Assembly: GCA_019119635.1 (NCBI GenBank)
Contig: DWWP01000013.1
Location: 1 to 64,000 of the forward strand
Reading direction: 5' to 3'
Length of the DNA: 64,000 nt
From: Candidatus Dietzia intestinipullorum
GTDB lineage: Bacteria > Actinomycetota > Actinomycetes > Mycobacteriales > Mycobacteriaceae
The notes under the pieces were generated by a model that worked only from the letters and a program-made list of their open reading frames with translations, was not told where the DNA came from and made no database searches. Below, one piece after another: positions 1 through 7,335 of the stretch. Within the stretch, counting starts at the first letter, position 1. Every line of letters begins with the position of its first letter. Position numbers and translations under genes: made by a program.

Positions 1-821
1 AGCAGGAACTCCCGCGCCTGCCGCTCGAAGGCGTCCTTCTGCTCGATCATCACCCAGTGCCCGCAGTTCGGCAGAATGTGCACCTCCGAGTCCGGCATGA
101 GGCGCATCGGCATGATCGACATGTCCACAGGGGAGACGCGATCGTCGCGGCCCCAGAACAGCAGCGTCGGCGCGGTGACGTCGGCTAGATCAAACGAGAC
201 CTCGCCGCGGGCGACCTTGGCGATCGCCGCCGGGTTGTAGAGGGACTTCATCGACTCGATCACGCCCGGCTCGTTGACCTGCGCCCACCGCTCTTCCAAC
301 AGCTGCTCGGTGACCAACGTCTGGTCGTAGACCATCGACCGCAGCCACCGGCGCAGCGCCGGCTTGTCCGGCTCGGCCAGAAAGTCCATAAGCAGTCGGA
401 TCCCCTCCGCCGGGCCCGGGCTGAACAACGTGGTGCCCACGCCGCCGATGCAAACGAGTCGATCCACGCGGTCGGGCTGCTTGGCCGCCAGGCCGGCGCC
501 GACGATGCCGCCCATCGAGTTCCCCACGATGCTCGCCCTGCCGATACCCAGGTGGTCGAGGATCTCCACGCAACTGTTCCGGGCGTCGACCACGGGGTGG
601 CCGCCGCGCACGTCACTGATACCGAAGCCGGGAAACTCCAGAACGATGCAGCGGAACTCGTCAGCGAAGGCCCCGACGGACTCCGAGTAGTTCCGCCAGC
701 CCGTGACCCCCGGCCCCGAGCCGTGCAGGAACAGCACTGGCCGGCCATCAGGATTGCCGAGGTCACGGAATCCGAGACGGCCCCCACGGATATCTGCGAA
801 TTGGACGTCAACGTTGTTCAT
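1..821 (-). CDS. alpha/beta hydrolase of the meta-cleavage-product hydrolase family (3' end outside window)
   Basis: This cytoplasmic hydrolase belongs to the family that cleaves C-C bonds in ring-opened aromatic products (BphD/HsaD type). Translating the minus strand from the ATG at 821 gives 273 residues before the window edge. The oxyanion-loop motif HGSGPG is at about residues 33-38, the nucleophile elbow GNSMGG places the catalytic Ser at 102, WGRDDRV gives the acid Asp near 227, and NCGHW gives His 255. Only the last 10-20 residues are likely missing. Resemblance to HsaD is clear in the motifs but not close elsewhere, so the substrate is uncertain. It lies near kshA and hsaABC and could supply the hydrolase step of that pathway, but it is in a separate minus-strand group downstream of a broken transporter gene. 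Confidence 0.85.
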   Translation of the reverse strand, partial: MNNVDVQFADIRGGRLGFRDLGNPDGRPVLFLHGSGPGVTGWRNYSESVGAFADEFRCIVLEFPGFGISDVRGGHPVVDARNSCVEILDHLGIGRASIVGNSMGGIVGAGLAAKQPDRVDRLVCIGGVGTTLFSPGPAEGIRLLMDFLAEPDKPALRRWLRSMVYDQTLVTEQLLEERWAQVNEPGVIESMKSLYNPAAIAKVARGEVSFDLADVTAPTLLFWGRDDRVSPVDMSIMPMRLMPDSEVHILPNCGHWVMIEQKDAFERQAREFL

Positions 822-914
822 CAGTACTCCAGGATCGAGGGCCCGGTGCGGGATTCGGAACCGGTGCGTGACATTCTCGCCGCCGTCAGGGCCGCCCTCG
901 TCCCGAACTCCCGG

Positions 915-1643
915 TCAGCGGAACACCCAGTTCTTCTCGGCGTCCGCGGCGGTCAGTGGCATCGCGATGTCCTCCAGATTCGCCCGCTCCGCCTTCACGC
1001 CGAAGAACACCTCGATCACGCCGACAAGCGTGATCACACCGGTACCCACGAACAACGCGATGGACACCGGAGCTCGGTCCCCGGACTTGACGAGATTGTC
1101 GAACAACAGCGAGCCACTGATCCCTCCAACCGCGGTTCCGATCGCGTAGAAGAACGCGATCGCCAACGCGCGGGTCTCCATGGGGGAAGTCAAATAGGCG
1201 GCGTTGGCCCCCCGCAGAGGCGATGAAGAAGGTCACGACAAGCAGAATTCGAACAACCACAGACTGTCCGACCCGGTCAACATCACCACCTCCATAACGG
1301 CGGCCAGTAGGCCCGAACCAACGTAGGTCGCCGTGATCATGAGTTTGCGACTCACCGAGTCGAAGAAGTGACCCAACACCACCGGCCTCGCGAAGTTGGA
1401 CACCGCCCAGATCGCCGTGAAGTACGGCACGTGCCGGACAGCCCGCGCGAGCTCGATTCTCGACCCGGCTTCGGTCGGCCGGGAGGCCACGTTGCCGACC
1501 ATCGTGACCTCGAGCCCATCCAACACCCAGACACCGCCCAGGCCCAGCACCACCCGCCAGTGGAACCTCGACCACGGCAACCGGTCAAAACGCGACGGCA
1601 CCTTGATGGTGAGCGTGCCCAATTCCACGCTCTGAGAGCTCAT
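915..1643 (-). pseudogene. decayed MFS transporter, internally deleted and frameshifted
   Basis: This is the remnant of a 12-helix major facilitator transporter, normally about 450 residues. It starts well: ATG at 1643 with AGAGG five bases upstream, then the family N-terminus (RLPWSRFHWRVVLGLGGVW, LDGLEVTMVG). After about 45 residues the frame jumps directly to a segment from the second half of the family (HVPYFTAIWAVSNFARPVVLGHFFDS), so helices 2-7 are missing. The frame then breaks near 1235: VVTFFIASAGG is read in a second frame, and AAYLTSPMETRALAIAFF through to the stop at 915 in a third. Two frameshifts plus a large deletion rule out a working transporter. The lost protein probably imported a small aromatic or organic acid for the neighbouring catabolic genes; that is inference. 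Confidence 0.85.
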
Positions 1644-1886
1644 GACGACCTCTTTGCCTCGGGGTGGGGGCCTGCGCCACAGTCGCAGTGGCTCCAGTCC
1701 GATCAGCAGGGCTCGTTGTCCCGGATCCCGGGTGTCGCGGCGATCAAAGGCGCGGGCGAAGCGCGCCGCCTCCGCCGCGCTGGAATACGTCTTCTCCCCG
1801 CCGTCTCCGCAGCCGCGATCGCAAGCCCAGCGCATCACCTCGGCGTCCGCGGTGAAGCGGTAATCGTGGCCGAAGACCGCGCACAC
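1644..1886 (-). CDS. small Cys/His-containing conserved-type protein lacking its own stop
   Basis: The reading frame opens at a GTG (1886) and encodes about 81 residues before entering the MFS start codon in frame. The beginning reads MCAVFGHDYRF, followed by CDRGCGDGGEK, a possible small metal or ribbon motif, and a basic C-terminus rich in Arg and Pro. It resembles short actinobacterial proteins of 70-80 residues, but I cannot name a function. No stop codon precedes the MFS remnant, so translation would continue to 1233. The likely explanation is loss of the original stop when the downstream transporter decayed. It could also be a chance open frame, although the His/Cys pattern argues against that. 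Confidence 0.5.
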
Positions 1887-2021
1887 ACGGGCGACGGACG
1901 AAAGTCGCCGTACCCATGTCAGACACCCGTCGCACCGTGTGCCAAACCAGTTAACAGATCACACATATGCGCACCCTTAGACGGAGGGTGGCATGCGCAG
2001 CCGGTCCGGCGGGCGGGGGCG

Positions 2022-2717
2022 TCAGGCCGGTGTCCCTCCGCGACGCTTCTGGCTGATCTCCACCTCGAGAGCACCGTGATCGCTCTCCACCTCGAACTCG
2101 GCCTTGCCGCCCGAGTCGTCACGGAACTCGATCTCCACCGAACTCGACGACTCGTCCCGCGAGGTCACCGTCCAGCCCTCGCGGGGCGTCACCTCGCCCA
2201 TCGTCACCGCGTCGGCCGCACCGGAGAACGAGACTTCGCCAGCGTCGCCCACCTCGAAGATGCCGGCGTCCGCATCAGTGAGGGTGAACTCCTTCGAGAT
2301 CTCCATTCCTTCGGAATCGAGCTCGACCTCGAACTTCCACCGCGCGGCACCGTTGGCGAAGTGCACGGTGAGCTCGTCGTCCTGCTCGTCGCCGACCCGA
2401 TGCTGCCACCCGTCAGCCCCGGTGATCGCGCCCAGCGACAGACGACCGTCGGCGTAGGTGAACTCCACCGTTCCCGCATCGCCGATCTGCCACTCACCGT
2501 CCCGGATCTCGTCGACGCCCCCGTCCGAGGACGCTGCCGGACCCGCGGGTGTCCGCTCCCCCGAGGCGCCGGCGTCAGGATCAGCGGATTCCTGGGTGGC
2601 GAGAACGGTGCTCGTCGACGCGGGGACCGAGGGGGCGTCCTCGCCGGCCGTGCTGCAGCCTGACAAGACCATCAAGCTTGCCGCCAGGGTGACCGCGGTA
2701 CCACTAGTGACCCTCAT
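2022..2717 (-). CDS. secreted lipoprotein with a duplicated beta-rich domain
   Basis: The protein has 231 residues. An N-terminal signal ends in the lipobox LSGC (Cys 21), so it should be lipid-anchored on the outer face of the membrane. A Ser/Thr/Ala/Pro linker follows to about residue 70. Two similar halves come next: GDAGTVEFTYADGRLSLG...DGWQHRV and GDAGEVSFSGAADAVTMG...EGWTVTS, each followed by an acidic strand ending in KFEVE or EFEVE. This is an internal tandem duplication of about 70 residues. The ATG at 2717 is preferred over the one at 2729 because GGAG lies six bases before it. Function is unknown; the repeat looks like a ligand-binding or adhesive beta module. Confidence 0.7.
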   Translation of the reverse strand: MRVTSGTAVTLAASLMVLSGCSTAGEDAPSVPASTSTVLATQESADPDAGASGERTPAGPAASSDGGVDEIRDGEWQIGDAGTVEFTYADGRLSLGAITGADGWQHRVGDEQDDELTVHFANGAARWKFEVELDSEGMEISKEFTLTDADAGIFEVGDAGEVSFSGAADAVTMGEVTPREGWTVTSRDESSSSVEIEFRDDSGGKAEFEVESDHGALEVEISQKRRGGTPA

Positions 2718-2833
2718 GATCCACTCCATTCGTCATCGGTCTTGCCGCCGATCTTCCGATACGTGGTCGAGTTGTCCACCGGAGGATCGGCGCGCGCGGG
2801 ATCCCTTGGGGCACACGCCTGTGAAATGCCGAA

Positions 2834-2872
2834 CGGGCGCTCCTGCGCGACAGATTCGCAGAGAAGCGCCCG
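2834..2872. terminator. strong hairpin between the 53-aa protein gene and the lipoprotein gene
   Basis: The 8-bp arms CGGGCGCT and AGCGCCCG (2834-2841 and 2865-2872) enclose a second nested stem, CTGCG and CGCAG. It lies 18 bases past the stop of the small membrane protein gene on the minus strand. There is no T-tract, which is common in high-GC actinobacteria. Confidence 0.5.
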
Positions 2873-2889
2873 AACGATCAGGCTTCGCG

Positions 2890-3051
2890 TCAGCGCCGGT
2901 TGAGGGTCTCTCGCTTGACGAAACCCCACACGGCGGTGACGACGAACAGTACGGCGCCGATGACCGCGAGCCAGACCAGGCCCTTGACGGCAATCCCGAT
3001 GATGCCGAGGGCCAGCCAGATAACGAGTAGGACGATGAGGAGTTTGAGCAT
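2890..3051 (-). CDS. 53-aa hydrophobic membrane protein
   Basis: The ATG at 3051 opens a 53-residue protein that is almost entirely hydrophobic: two membrane segments (about residues 3-22 and 26-44) joined by Val-Lys-Gly, then a basic tail ending in KRETLNRR. Similar tiny proteins are widespread in Mycobacteriales and are usually annotated only as hydrophobic or membrane protein. It stands alone, with a hairpin after its stop. Function unknown. The amphipathic layout and charged end argue for a real product rather than chance. Confidence 0.6.
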   Translation of the reverse strand: MLKLLIVLLVIWLALGIIGIAVKGLVWLAVIGAVLFVVTAVWGFVKRETLNRR

Positions 3052-3147
3052 GGGCGGAAACCTACCACCATGGAAAACGGTCCGCCCCGCCCAAGTGGGG
3101 GACAGTCAGGACTTGCGACTGTAGGCGATCCCGCCGCCGACGTATGC

Positions 3148-3381
3148 AGATCGCCGGCCCGCGCCGCGGCCGGCTCCGGCGTGGTGGTGGTGCTGCACGA
3201 TCTCAGGCTGGCGGCCGCCTACTCGGACAGAGTCGCGATTCTGGGCGGTGGCGAGATCATCGCGTGCGGCCGCCCGGATGACGTCCTCGCCGCAGGACTC
3301 CTGTCCGAGGTGTATCGGTATCCCGTCGAGGTAATCCGCCGCCCGGAGACAGGCGCGTTCACTCGATCACAGCCTCGCTGA
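3148..3381 (+). pseudogene. C-terminal remnant of a haem ABC-importer ATPase (HmuV-like)
   Basis: Only the last 75-80 residues of an ABC ATPase remain: GSGVVVVLHDLRLAAAYSDRV with the switch His of the H-loop, then AILGGGEIIACG and a short tail (LLSEVYRYPVEV) typical of haem-importer ATPases. Walker A, the signature motif and Walker B are absent upstream, and the sequence before about 3148 has no similarity to the family. The upstream part of the gene was therefore lost by deletion. The fragment converges on the SDR gene and overlaps its 3' end. Confidence 0.75.
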
Positions 3382-4231
3382 ACTCCGGGGGCGCACCCAA
3401 GAACGGCCGATGGGACGGCGGCTGCTTGCCATCGATGTCACGCAGGCCGAACTCCTCCGCCAGTTCGGCGGCCACCAACACCCGTCCGGAGCGCTCCATC
3501 AATCCCGGGTCGCGAAAGAGCGCATCGATCACGCGGCCGGGGAACTCGGCGGACTCCGCGGTGGCCACAAAGCTCTGGTATTGCTCCGACTCGGCGGCGC
3601 CCTCGAATAGCGCCTCCGTCCGCTCCGTCCGGAGCATGCCCATCCACAACGAGATCGCGGCCACCCCGAACGGGCGGAAATCGTGGGCCATGTCGTGCGC
3701 CATCTTGTCCACGGCAGCCTTGCCCGCGCCGTAGGCCGGCCCGTGCATGTAGCACCGCCCGCCGAAGGATGAGGTGTTGACCACCAGGCCGCCGCCACCC
3801 GCCACGAGCAGCGGAGCCGCGAACCAACTGGCCACATAGCTCGATCGGGTCCCGACGTCCAGGACGACCTGGAGCGAGAGCGGCTTCTCCCAGAACGGGC
3901 CGGGCCGGGTCAGGTCGTCGTGAACGACCAGTGCGTTGTTGACCAGCACGTCCAGCCGACCGTGCTCCCGTCGCACCCGCTCGAAGAGTTCGCCGACCTG
4001 GTCGTCGTCGGCATGATCACACACCACGGGGATGCCGACCCCACCCCGAGCGGTGATCTCCTCGGCGGTGGCCGCGACCGTGCCCGGCAGGGCCGCGTCC
4101 CCCTCCCGCTGCGTCCGACCCGTCACGTAGATCGTCGTGCCCGGGCCCGCGAGGCCCAGGGCGATGCCCTTGCCCGCCCCTCGGCTCGCACCGGTCACCA
4201 CGATCACGCGATCGCGTTCCACATCTGGCAT
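3359..4231 (-). CDS. SDR-family oxidoreductase
   Basis: This is a 290-residue short-chain dehydrogenase/reductase. The NAD(P)-binding glycine motif TGASRGAGKG is at residues 13-22, NNA at 98-100, and the catalytic triad is formed by Ser 154/155, Tyr 167 and Lys 171 (YGAGK). The long C-terminal extension and the Ala-Gly-Lys spacing resemble the DHRS1-like subgroup. The start at 4231 is chosen because GGAGGAG lies six bases upstream; an in-frame ATG at 4264 would overlap the upstream gene. It follows the SnoaL-like gene on the same strand with about 30 bases between them, so the two are probably cotranscribed. A role in oxidising or reducing a hydroxyl or keto group of the substrate degraded by the neighbouring cluster is plausible but not shown. 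Confidence 0.9.
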   Translation of the reverse strand: MPDVERDRVIVVTGASRGAGKGIALGLAGPGTTIYVTGRTQREGDAALPGTVAATAEEITARGGVGIPVVCDHADDDQVGELFERVRREHGRLDVLVNNALVVHDDLTRPGPFWEKPLSLQVVLDVGTRSSYVASWFAAPLLVAGGGGLVVNTSSFGGRCYMHGPAYGAGKAAVDKMAHDMAHDFRPFGVAAISLWMGMLRTERTEALFEGAAESEQYQSFVATAESAEFPGRVIDALFRDPGLMERSGRVLVAAELAEEFGLRDIDGKQPPSHRPFLGAPPEFSEAVIE

Positions 4232-4260
4232 GAGTTCTCCTCCAGGGTTCGGTTCGGTGA

Positions 4261-4785
4261 TCACGGGGCGGTGATGGTGATCGGCATGTTGTCGGCGAGC
4301 GCCATGACCTCACCGAGCGGACGCGTGAGAGACCACAGCGGCATCGACCGACTGTGCGAGATTCTCCACTCACCGTCCTCGATGACGTAGCGGTCCCAAT
4401 ACTCCATCGCGGCGACGGTCTCCGTCGACGCGGTCAGGTCGATCTGACGGAACCGCAGGCTCCATCGCCCCTGCGCCGTGTCAGCACCGGAGATCTCGAT
4501 GTCCGGGTGCACCGCGTGGTGCATGTCGAGGATCGTGTGCGCGCCGTCGTTTTTATGCAGCGCCACCTGCTCATACACCGCGGCGATCCCGTCGGCGTCC
4601 GGAAAGCTGCCCATGGGCCCGAAGTCGATCGTCGCTCCGTGCCGGATGAACGCCGCCCGGAATCCCTCGGGATCCTTGTTGTCGCACGCGCGCAGGTACC
4701 GGTGCTTGAGTGCCGTGATCTGCTGCACGGCCTCCAGCCGCGCAAGGCGCTGGTCCATCGTCAGTTCGTCCATCTGCGTTGTCAT
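4261..4785 (-). CDS. SnoaL-like / NTF2-fold protein
   Basis: The 174-residue protein has the cone-shaped alpha+beta NTF2 fold layout: an initial helix (LARLEAVQQITALKHRYLRACD), then acidic substrate-pocket segments (GATIDFGPMGSF, HTILDMHHAVHPDIEI) and a curved sheet ending in the aromatic EYWDRYVIEDGEW. Family members are isomerases, hydratases, or small subunits of ring hydroxylases. The ATG at 4785 is preceded by GAGGG; the frame continues upstream but without a ribosome site. It lies divergent from the IclR gene and upstream of the SDR gene, as expected for a target of that regulator. The exact reaction is not predictable from the sequence. Confidence 0.85.
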   Translation of the reverse strand: MTTQMDELTMDQRLARLEAVQQITALKHRYLRACDNKDPEGFRAAFIRHGATIDFGPMGSFPDADGIAAVYEQVALHKNDGAHTILDMHHAVHPDIEISGADTAQGRWSLRFRQIDLTASTETVAAMEYWDRYVIEDGEWRISHSRSMPLWSLTRPLGEVMALADNMPITITAP

Positions 4786-4799
4786 GCCATCCCTCTTAT

Positions 4800-4812
4800 C
4801 GTGTGACACACA
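4800..4812. promoter_or_regulatory. small palindrome at the SnoaL-gene promoter
   Basis: The sequence GTGTGACACAC is a perfect palindrome centred about 20 bases before the SnoaL-like start codon. It could be part of an operator for the divergent IclR protein. Seen once only, so weak. Confidence 0.25.
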
Positions 4813-4916
4813 CCACGCTAGCCCTGCCGCACGAGCGCGCGCGGCACCATTCCCAGTGGCCGGAAAGTTGCAAACCGTCCCCGGCTGGCGCAAGCACCTT
4901 CCACTGAGTGGGATAC

Positions 4917-4932
4917 GGTGAGGGCAGTCACA
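4917..4932. promoter_or_regulatory. CRP/GlxR-like operator in the iclR / SnoaL divergent region
   Basis: GGTGA-GGGCAG-TCACA matches the cAMP-receptor consensus TGTGA-N6-TCACA at nine of ten defined positions. It lies about 87 bases before the IclR start and 132 before the SnoaL-like start. The family consensus is established for CRP of mycobacteria and GlxR of corynebacteria; activity of this copy is inference. Confidence 0.45.
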
Positions 4933-5018
4933 CCGCGGCTCCGGTCCCAACGGCGCCGCGAAAGCGCTCAGCGCACTCAACCCGAATACCCGCTCCCTCT
5001 CGCCGATTGGAGTCACCT

Positions 5019-5816
5019 GTGGCCACCCCTCACGATGCCCCGGATTCCCTCTCCGGCATTCTCGACCGAGTCGATTTGATCCTCGACGCCATCGCCACCG
5101 AGGGGTCGATGAACCTCACCCAGATCTCGCGCACGACCTTGCTACCGCGAACGACCGTCCATCGACTGCTCGAACAGATGACGCGTCGGCGTTGGGTCAC
5201 CCGCATCCGCAACGACTACGAGATCGGGGTACGCCCCTTCCACCTGGGCACCATCGCCCGGCAGGGGCACTGGTTCTTCCGCATCGCCCGCCCACACCTG
5301 GAAACAGTGCGCGAACGCACCCGGCTCGTCGTCCACCTGGGATACTTGGACGGGACCGACGTCGTGTGGTGGGACAAGGTCGGGGACGCGAGGCCGAGCG
5401 TGGTACCCACCTACGTCGGCGGCCGCCATCCCGCGTTCCGCACCGCGGCCGGCAGGGCCCTCCTGGCCACCGAGCCGGACGACTACCTCACCGACCATTT
5501 CCCGCTGCAACTCGATCGGACGACCCGCGAGAGTCTGCAGACGCGGGATCAGTTGACCGAGGCAGTGCGTACCGCGCGCGACGAGGGCCTCGCTCGCGTC
5601 CACGGGGAACTCTTTCCCCATCTGTCCGACGTCGCGATCCCCGTCACCGTCCGACCGGTGGCCACCAGTGACGGACACCAGACCACCGTCGCCGTCTCGG
5701 TGTTCGGCCCCACGGAGCGGCTCCGTGTGGACTCCACGCTGCCCCAGGCACTCCGGACCTGCGCACTCGACATCCTGGCCGACATCGCCCACTCTCCCAG
5801 AGCGCCACGGGACTAG
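5019..5816 (+). CDS. IclR-family transcriptional regulator
   Basis: The 265-residue DNA-binding protein has a winged helix-turn-helix at about residues 10-75 (LDRVDLILDAI, LTQISRTTLLPRTTVHRLLEQM). The IclR effector-binding GAF-like domain follows (LGYLDGTDVVWWDKVG, AGRALLATEPDDY, EGLARVHGELFPHLSDVAIPV). The GTG at 5019 is chosen because GGAG precedes it; the open frame upstream to 4908 lacks a ribosome site. It sits between the divergent SnoaL/SDR pair and kshA, so it is the obvious local regulator. Steroid catabolism in relatives is generally controlled by the TetR protein KstR, so IclR control of a kshA/hsa group would be a variation. Confidence 0.92.
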   Translation: MATPHDAPDSLSGILDRVDLILDAIATEGSMNLTQISRTTLLPRTTVHRLLEQMTRRRWVTRIRNDYEIGVRPFHLGTIARQGHWFFRIARPHLETVRERTRLVVHLGYLDGTDVVWWDKVGDARPSVVPTYVGGRHPAFRTAAGRALLATEPDDYLTDHFPLQLDRTTRESLQTRDQLTEAVRTARDEGLARVHGELFPHLSDVAIPVTVRPVATSDGHQTTVAVSVFGPTERLRVDSTLPQALRTCALDILADIAHSPRAPRD

Positions 5817-5845
5817 GAACTTCCCGACCACCGGAAGCCGGCCCC

Positions 5846-5861
5846 CGTGACGACGATCACG
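5846..5861. promoter_or_regulatory. distal CRP/GlxR-like site before kshA
   Basis: CGTGA-CGACGA-TCACG is a perfect inverted repeat with the GTGA-N6-TCAC core of CRP-family sites (eight of ten consensus bases), about 46 bases before kshA. It could equally be an IclR operator. Confidence 0.4.
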
Positions 5862-5871
5862 CTCCCTACGG

Positions 5872-5887
5872 TGTGTGCACGGTCACA
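5872..5887. promoter_or_regulatory. proximal CRP/GlxR-like site before kshA
   Basis: TGTGT-GCACGG-TCACA matches TGTGA-N6-TCACA at nine of ten positions and ends 19 bases before the kshA start codon. It is 26 bases from the distal site, a spacing compatible with two dimers on similar faces of the helix. Confidence 0.4.
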
Positions 5888-5906
5888 GCCACGAAGGGAG
5901 CCCCTG

Positions 5907-7043
5907 ATGACCCCCACACACACTGACACCCCTGTTCGCGAGATCGAGAGCGGCAGCAACCCGAGCCGCTTCGCCCGCGGATGGCACTGCCTCGGCCTGG
6001 CCGAGGACTTCGATGACGGCAAGCCCCACATGGTCAAGATCTTCGGTACCAGCCTCGTGGTCTTCCGCACCTCCGACGGGGTGAAGATCCTCGACGGCTA
6101 CTGCCGACACATGGGCGGCAACCTCGCCAAGGGCACCGTCAAGGGCGACTCCATCGCGTGCCCGTTCCACGACTGGCGTTGGGGCGGAGACGGCAAGTGC
6201 ACGGGCATCCCGTACGCCAAGCGCGTGCCGGTGGCCGCCAAGACGCGCGCCTGGCCCTCGATGGTGCGCAACGGACAACTCTTCGTCTGGAACGACCCTC
6301 AGCGTTCGCAGCCCACCGAGGAGGTCACGATCCCCGTCCTCGAGGGATGGGACGATGGCGAATGGACCGAGTGGTCCTGGCAGACGTTCCTCGTCGAGGG
6401 TGCACACTGCCGGGAGATGATCGACAACGTCGTCGACATGGCCCACTTCTTCTACGTGCACCTGGCGTTCCCGCACTACTTCCGGAACGTCTTCGAGGGG
6501 CACGTGGCCACCCAGTACATGCACAGCCGCCCCCGCACGGACGTCGACCCCGACAACGCCTACGGGGACGAGGGGTCCGAGTTGCGGTCCGAGGCGTCGT
6601 ACTTCGGCCCGTCCTACATGGTGAACCCGCAGCAGCTGGTAGTGGGCGACAAAACCGTCGAGGCCGTGCTCATCAACAGCCACTACCCGATCGACGAGAA
6701 GTCCTTCCTCATCAACTTCGGGGTGGCTGCCAGGAAACAACCCGGCGTCGACCCCGATGAGGCCCGCCAGGCCGCCGCGTCGCTGACCAACGCGCTCGCC
6801 TACGGGTTCGGTCAGGACGTCGAGATCTGGCGTGACAAGGCCCGGATCGACAACCCGCTGCTCACCGAGCAAGACGGCCCCGTGTACCAATTGCGCCGCT
6901 GGTACGAGCAGTTCTACGTGGACGTCGAGGACATCGAACCGGACATGGTCGAGCGCGTCGAGGTGGAGATCGACACCGACCACGCCGTGGCCACCTGGAA
7001 ACAGGAGGTCGCCGAGAATCTCGTGGCGATGGGCAGGGCCTGA
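5907..7043 (+). CDS. kshA: 3-ketosteroid 9-alpha-hydroxylase, oxygenase subunit
   Basis: This Rieske non-haem iron oxygenase of 378 residues hydroxylates C9 of 3-ketosteroids such as androstenedione, starting B-ring opening. The Rieske [2Fe-2S] ligands are C66-x-H68 and C85-x2-H88 (CRHMGG, CPFHDW). The mononuclear iron site is in NVVDMAHFFYVH (Asp 177, His 180, His 185). The family's C-terminal catalytic domain is complete. The ATG at 5907 has AAGGGAG upstream. The reductase partner KshB is not in this window, so electrons must come from elsewhere. A small Cys-rich gene overlaps its stop. KshA-like enzymes with other polycyclic substrates exist, so the exact steroid is uncertain, but hsaA, hsaB and hsaC next door support ring A/B degradation. 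Confidence 0.92.
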   Translation: MTPTHTDTPVREIESGSNPSRFARGWHCLGLAEDFDDGKPHMVKIFGTSLVVFRTSDGVKILDGYCRHMGGNLAKGTVKGDSIACPFHDWRWGGDGKCTGIPYAKRVPVAAKTRAWPSMVRNGQLFVWNDPQRSQPTEEVTIPVLEGWDDGEWTEWSWQTFLVEGAHCREMIDNVVDMAHFFYVHLAFPHYFRNVFEGHVATQYMHSRPRTDVDPDNAYGDEGSELRSEASYFGPSYMVNPQQLVVGDKTVEAVLINSHYPIDEKSFLINFGVAARKQPGVDPDEARQAAASLTNALAYGFGQDVEIWRDKARIDNPLLTEQDGPVYQLRRWYEQFYVDVEDIEPDMVERVEVEIDTDHAVATWKQEVAENLVAMGRA

Positions 7044-7276
7044 TGCTGGACGCCACCGCCCTCGCCTGTCCGCGCTGCGACTCGTGCGTCGAGGTGACCA
7101 AGTACTCGCGCGAACACACGATCACGCGGTGGGCCGACGGGCACGCCTCGTGCCCCGAGCTCGGGGTCGAGCCCGCCCGGTTCGCCACCGGCCGCTGCGA
7201 GACCCTCACCGCAGCCGTGCGCGCCGCCTTTGACGACGGGCTGATCGACGCCCGCGAGCGCGTGCCCGGTACCTGA
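7043..7276 (+). CDS. 77-aa Cys-rich protein translationally coupled to kshA
   Basis: The start ATG shares its A with the last base of the kshA stop (TGATG), a sign of translational coupling. The protein begins LACPRCDSCVEVTKY, a C-x2-C-x2-C cluster, with further Cys at about residues 37 and 52, and is mildly acidic. I do not recognise a named family. The cysteines could bind zinc or an iron-sulfur cluster, so it may be an accessory or assembly factor, or a minor electron carrier, for the Rieske enzyme. A strong hairpin follows it, so the pair forms a short operon. Confidence 0.65.
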   Translation: MLDATALACPRCDSCVEVTKYSREHTITRWADGHASCPELGVEPARFATGRCETLTAAVRAAFDDGLIDARERVPGT

Positions 7277-7288
7277 CCACCGACGACA

Positions 7289-7320
7289 GACGCCCCTGCC
7301 GACCACTCGGCAGGGGCGTC
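7289..7320. terminator. bidirectional terminator between kshA operon and hsaB
   Basis: A perfect 14-bp stem (GACGCCCCTGCCGA against TCGGCAGGGGCGTC) with a 4-base loop CCAC lies between two convergent genes, 12 bases after one stop and 15 before the other. It is the cleanest hairpin in the window. Confidence 0.85.
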
Positions 7321-7335
7321 TCGCGTCCGCGCCCG

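Noticed and set aside
1945-1952. AACCAGTT, resembling the core of a KstR steroid-repressor site
   Set aside because: The outer conserved T and A of the TNNAACNNGTTNNA motif are missing, and it lies before the small Cys/His protein gene rather than the steroid genes.
4261-5016. Longer N-terminus for the SnoaL-like protein
   Set aside because: No ribosome site, Cys/Pro-rich sequence unlike the family, and it would overlap the divergent regulator region. The ATG at 4785 has a good signal.
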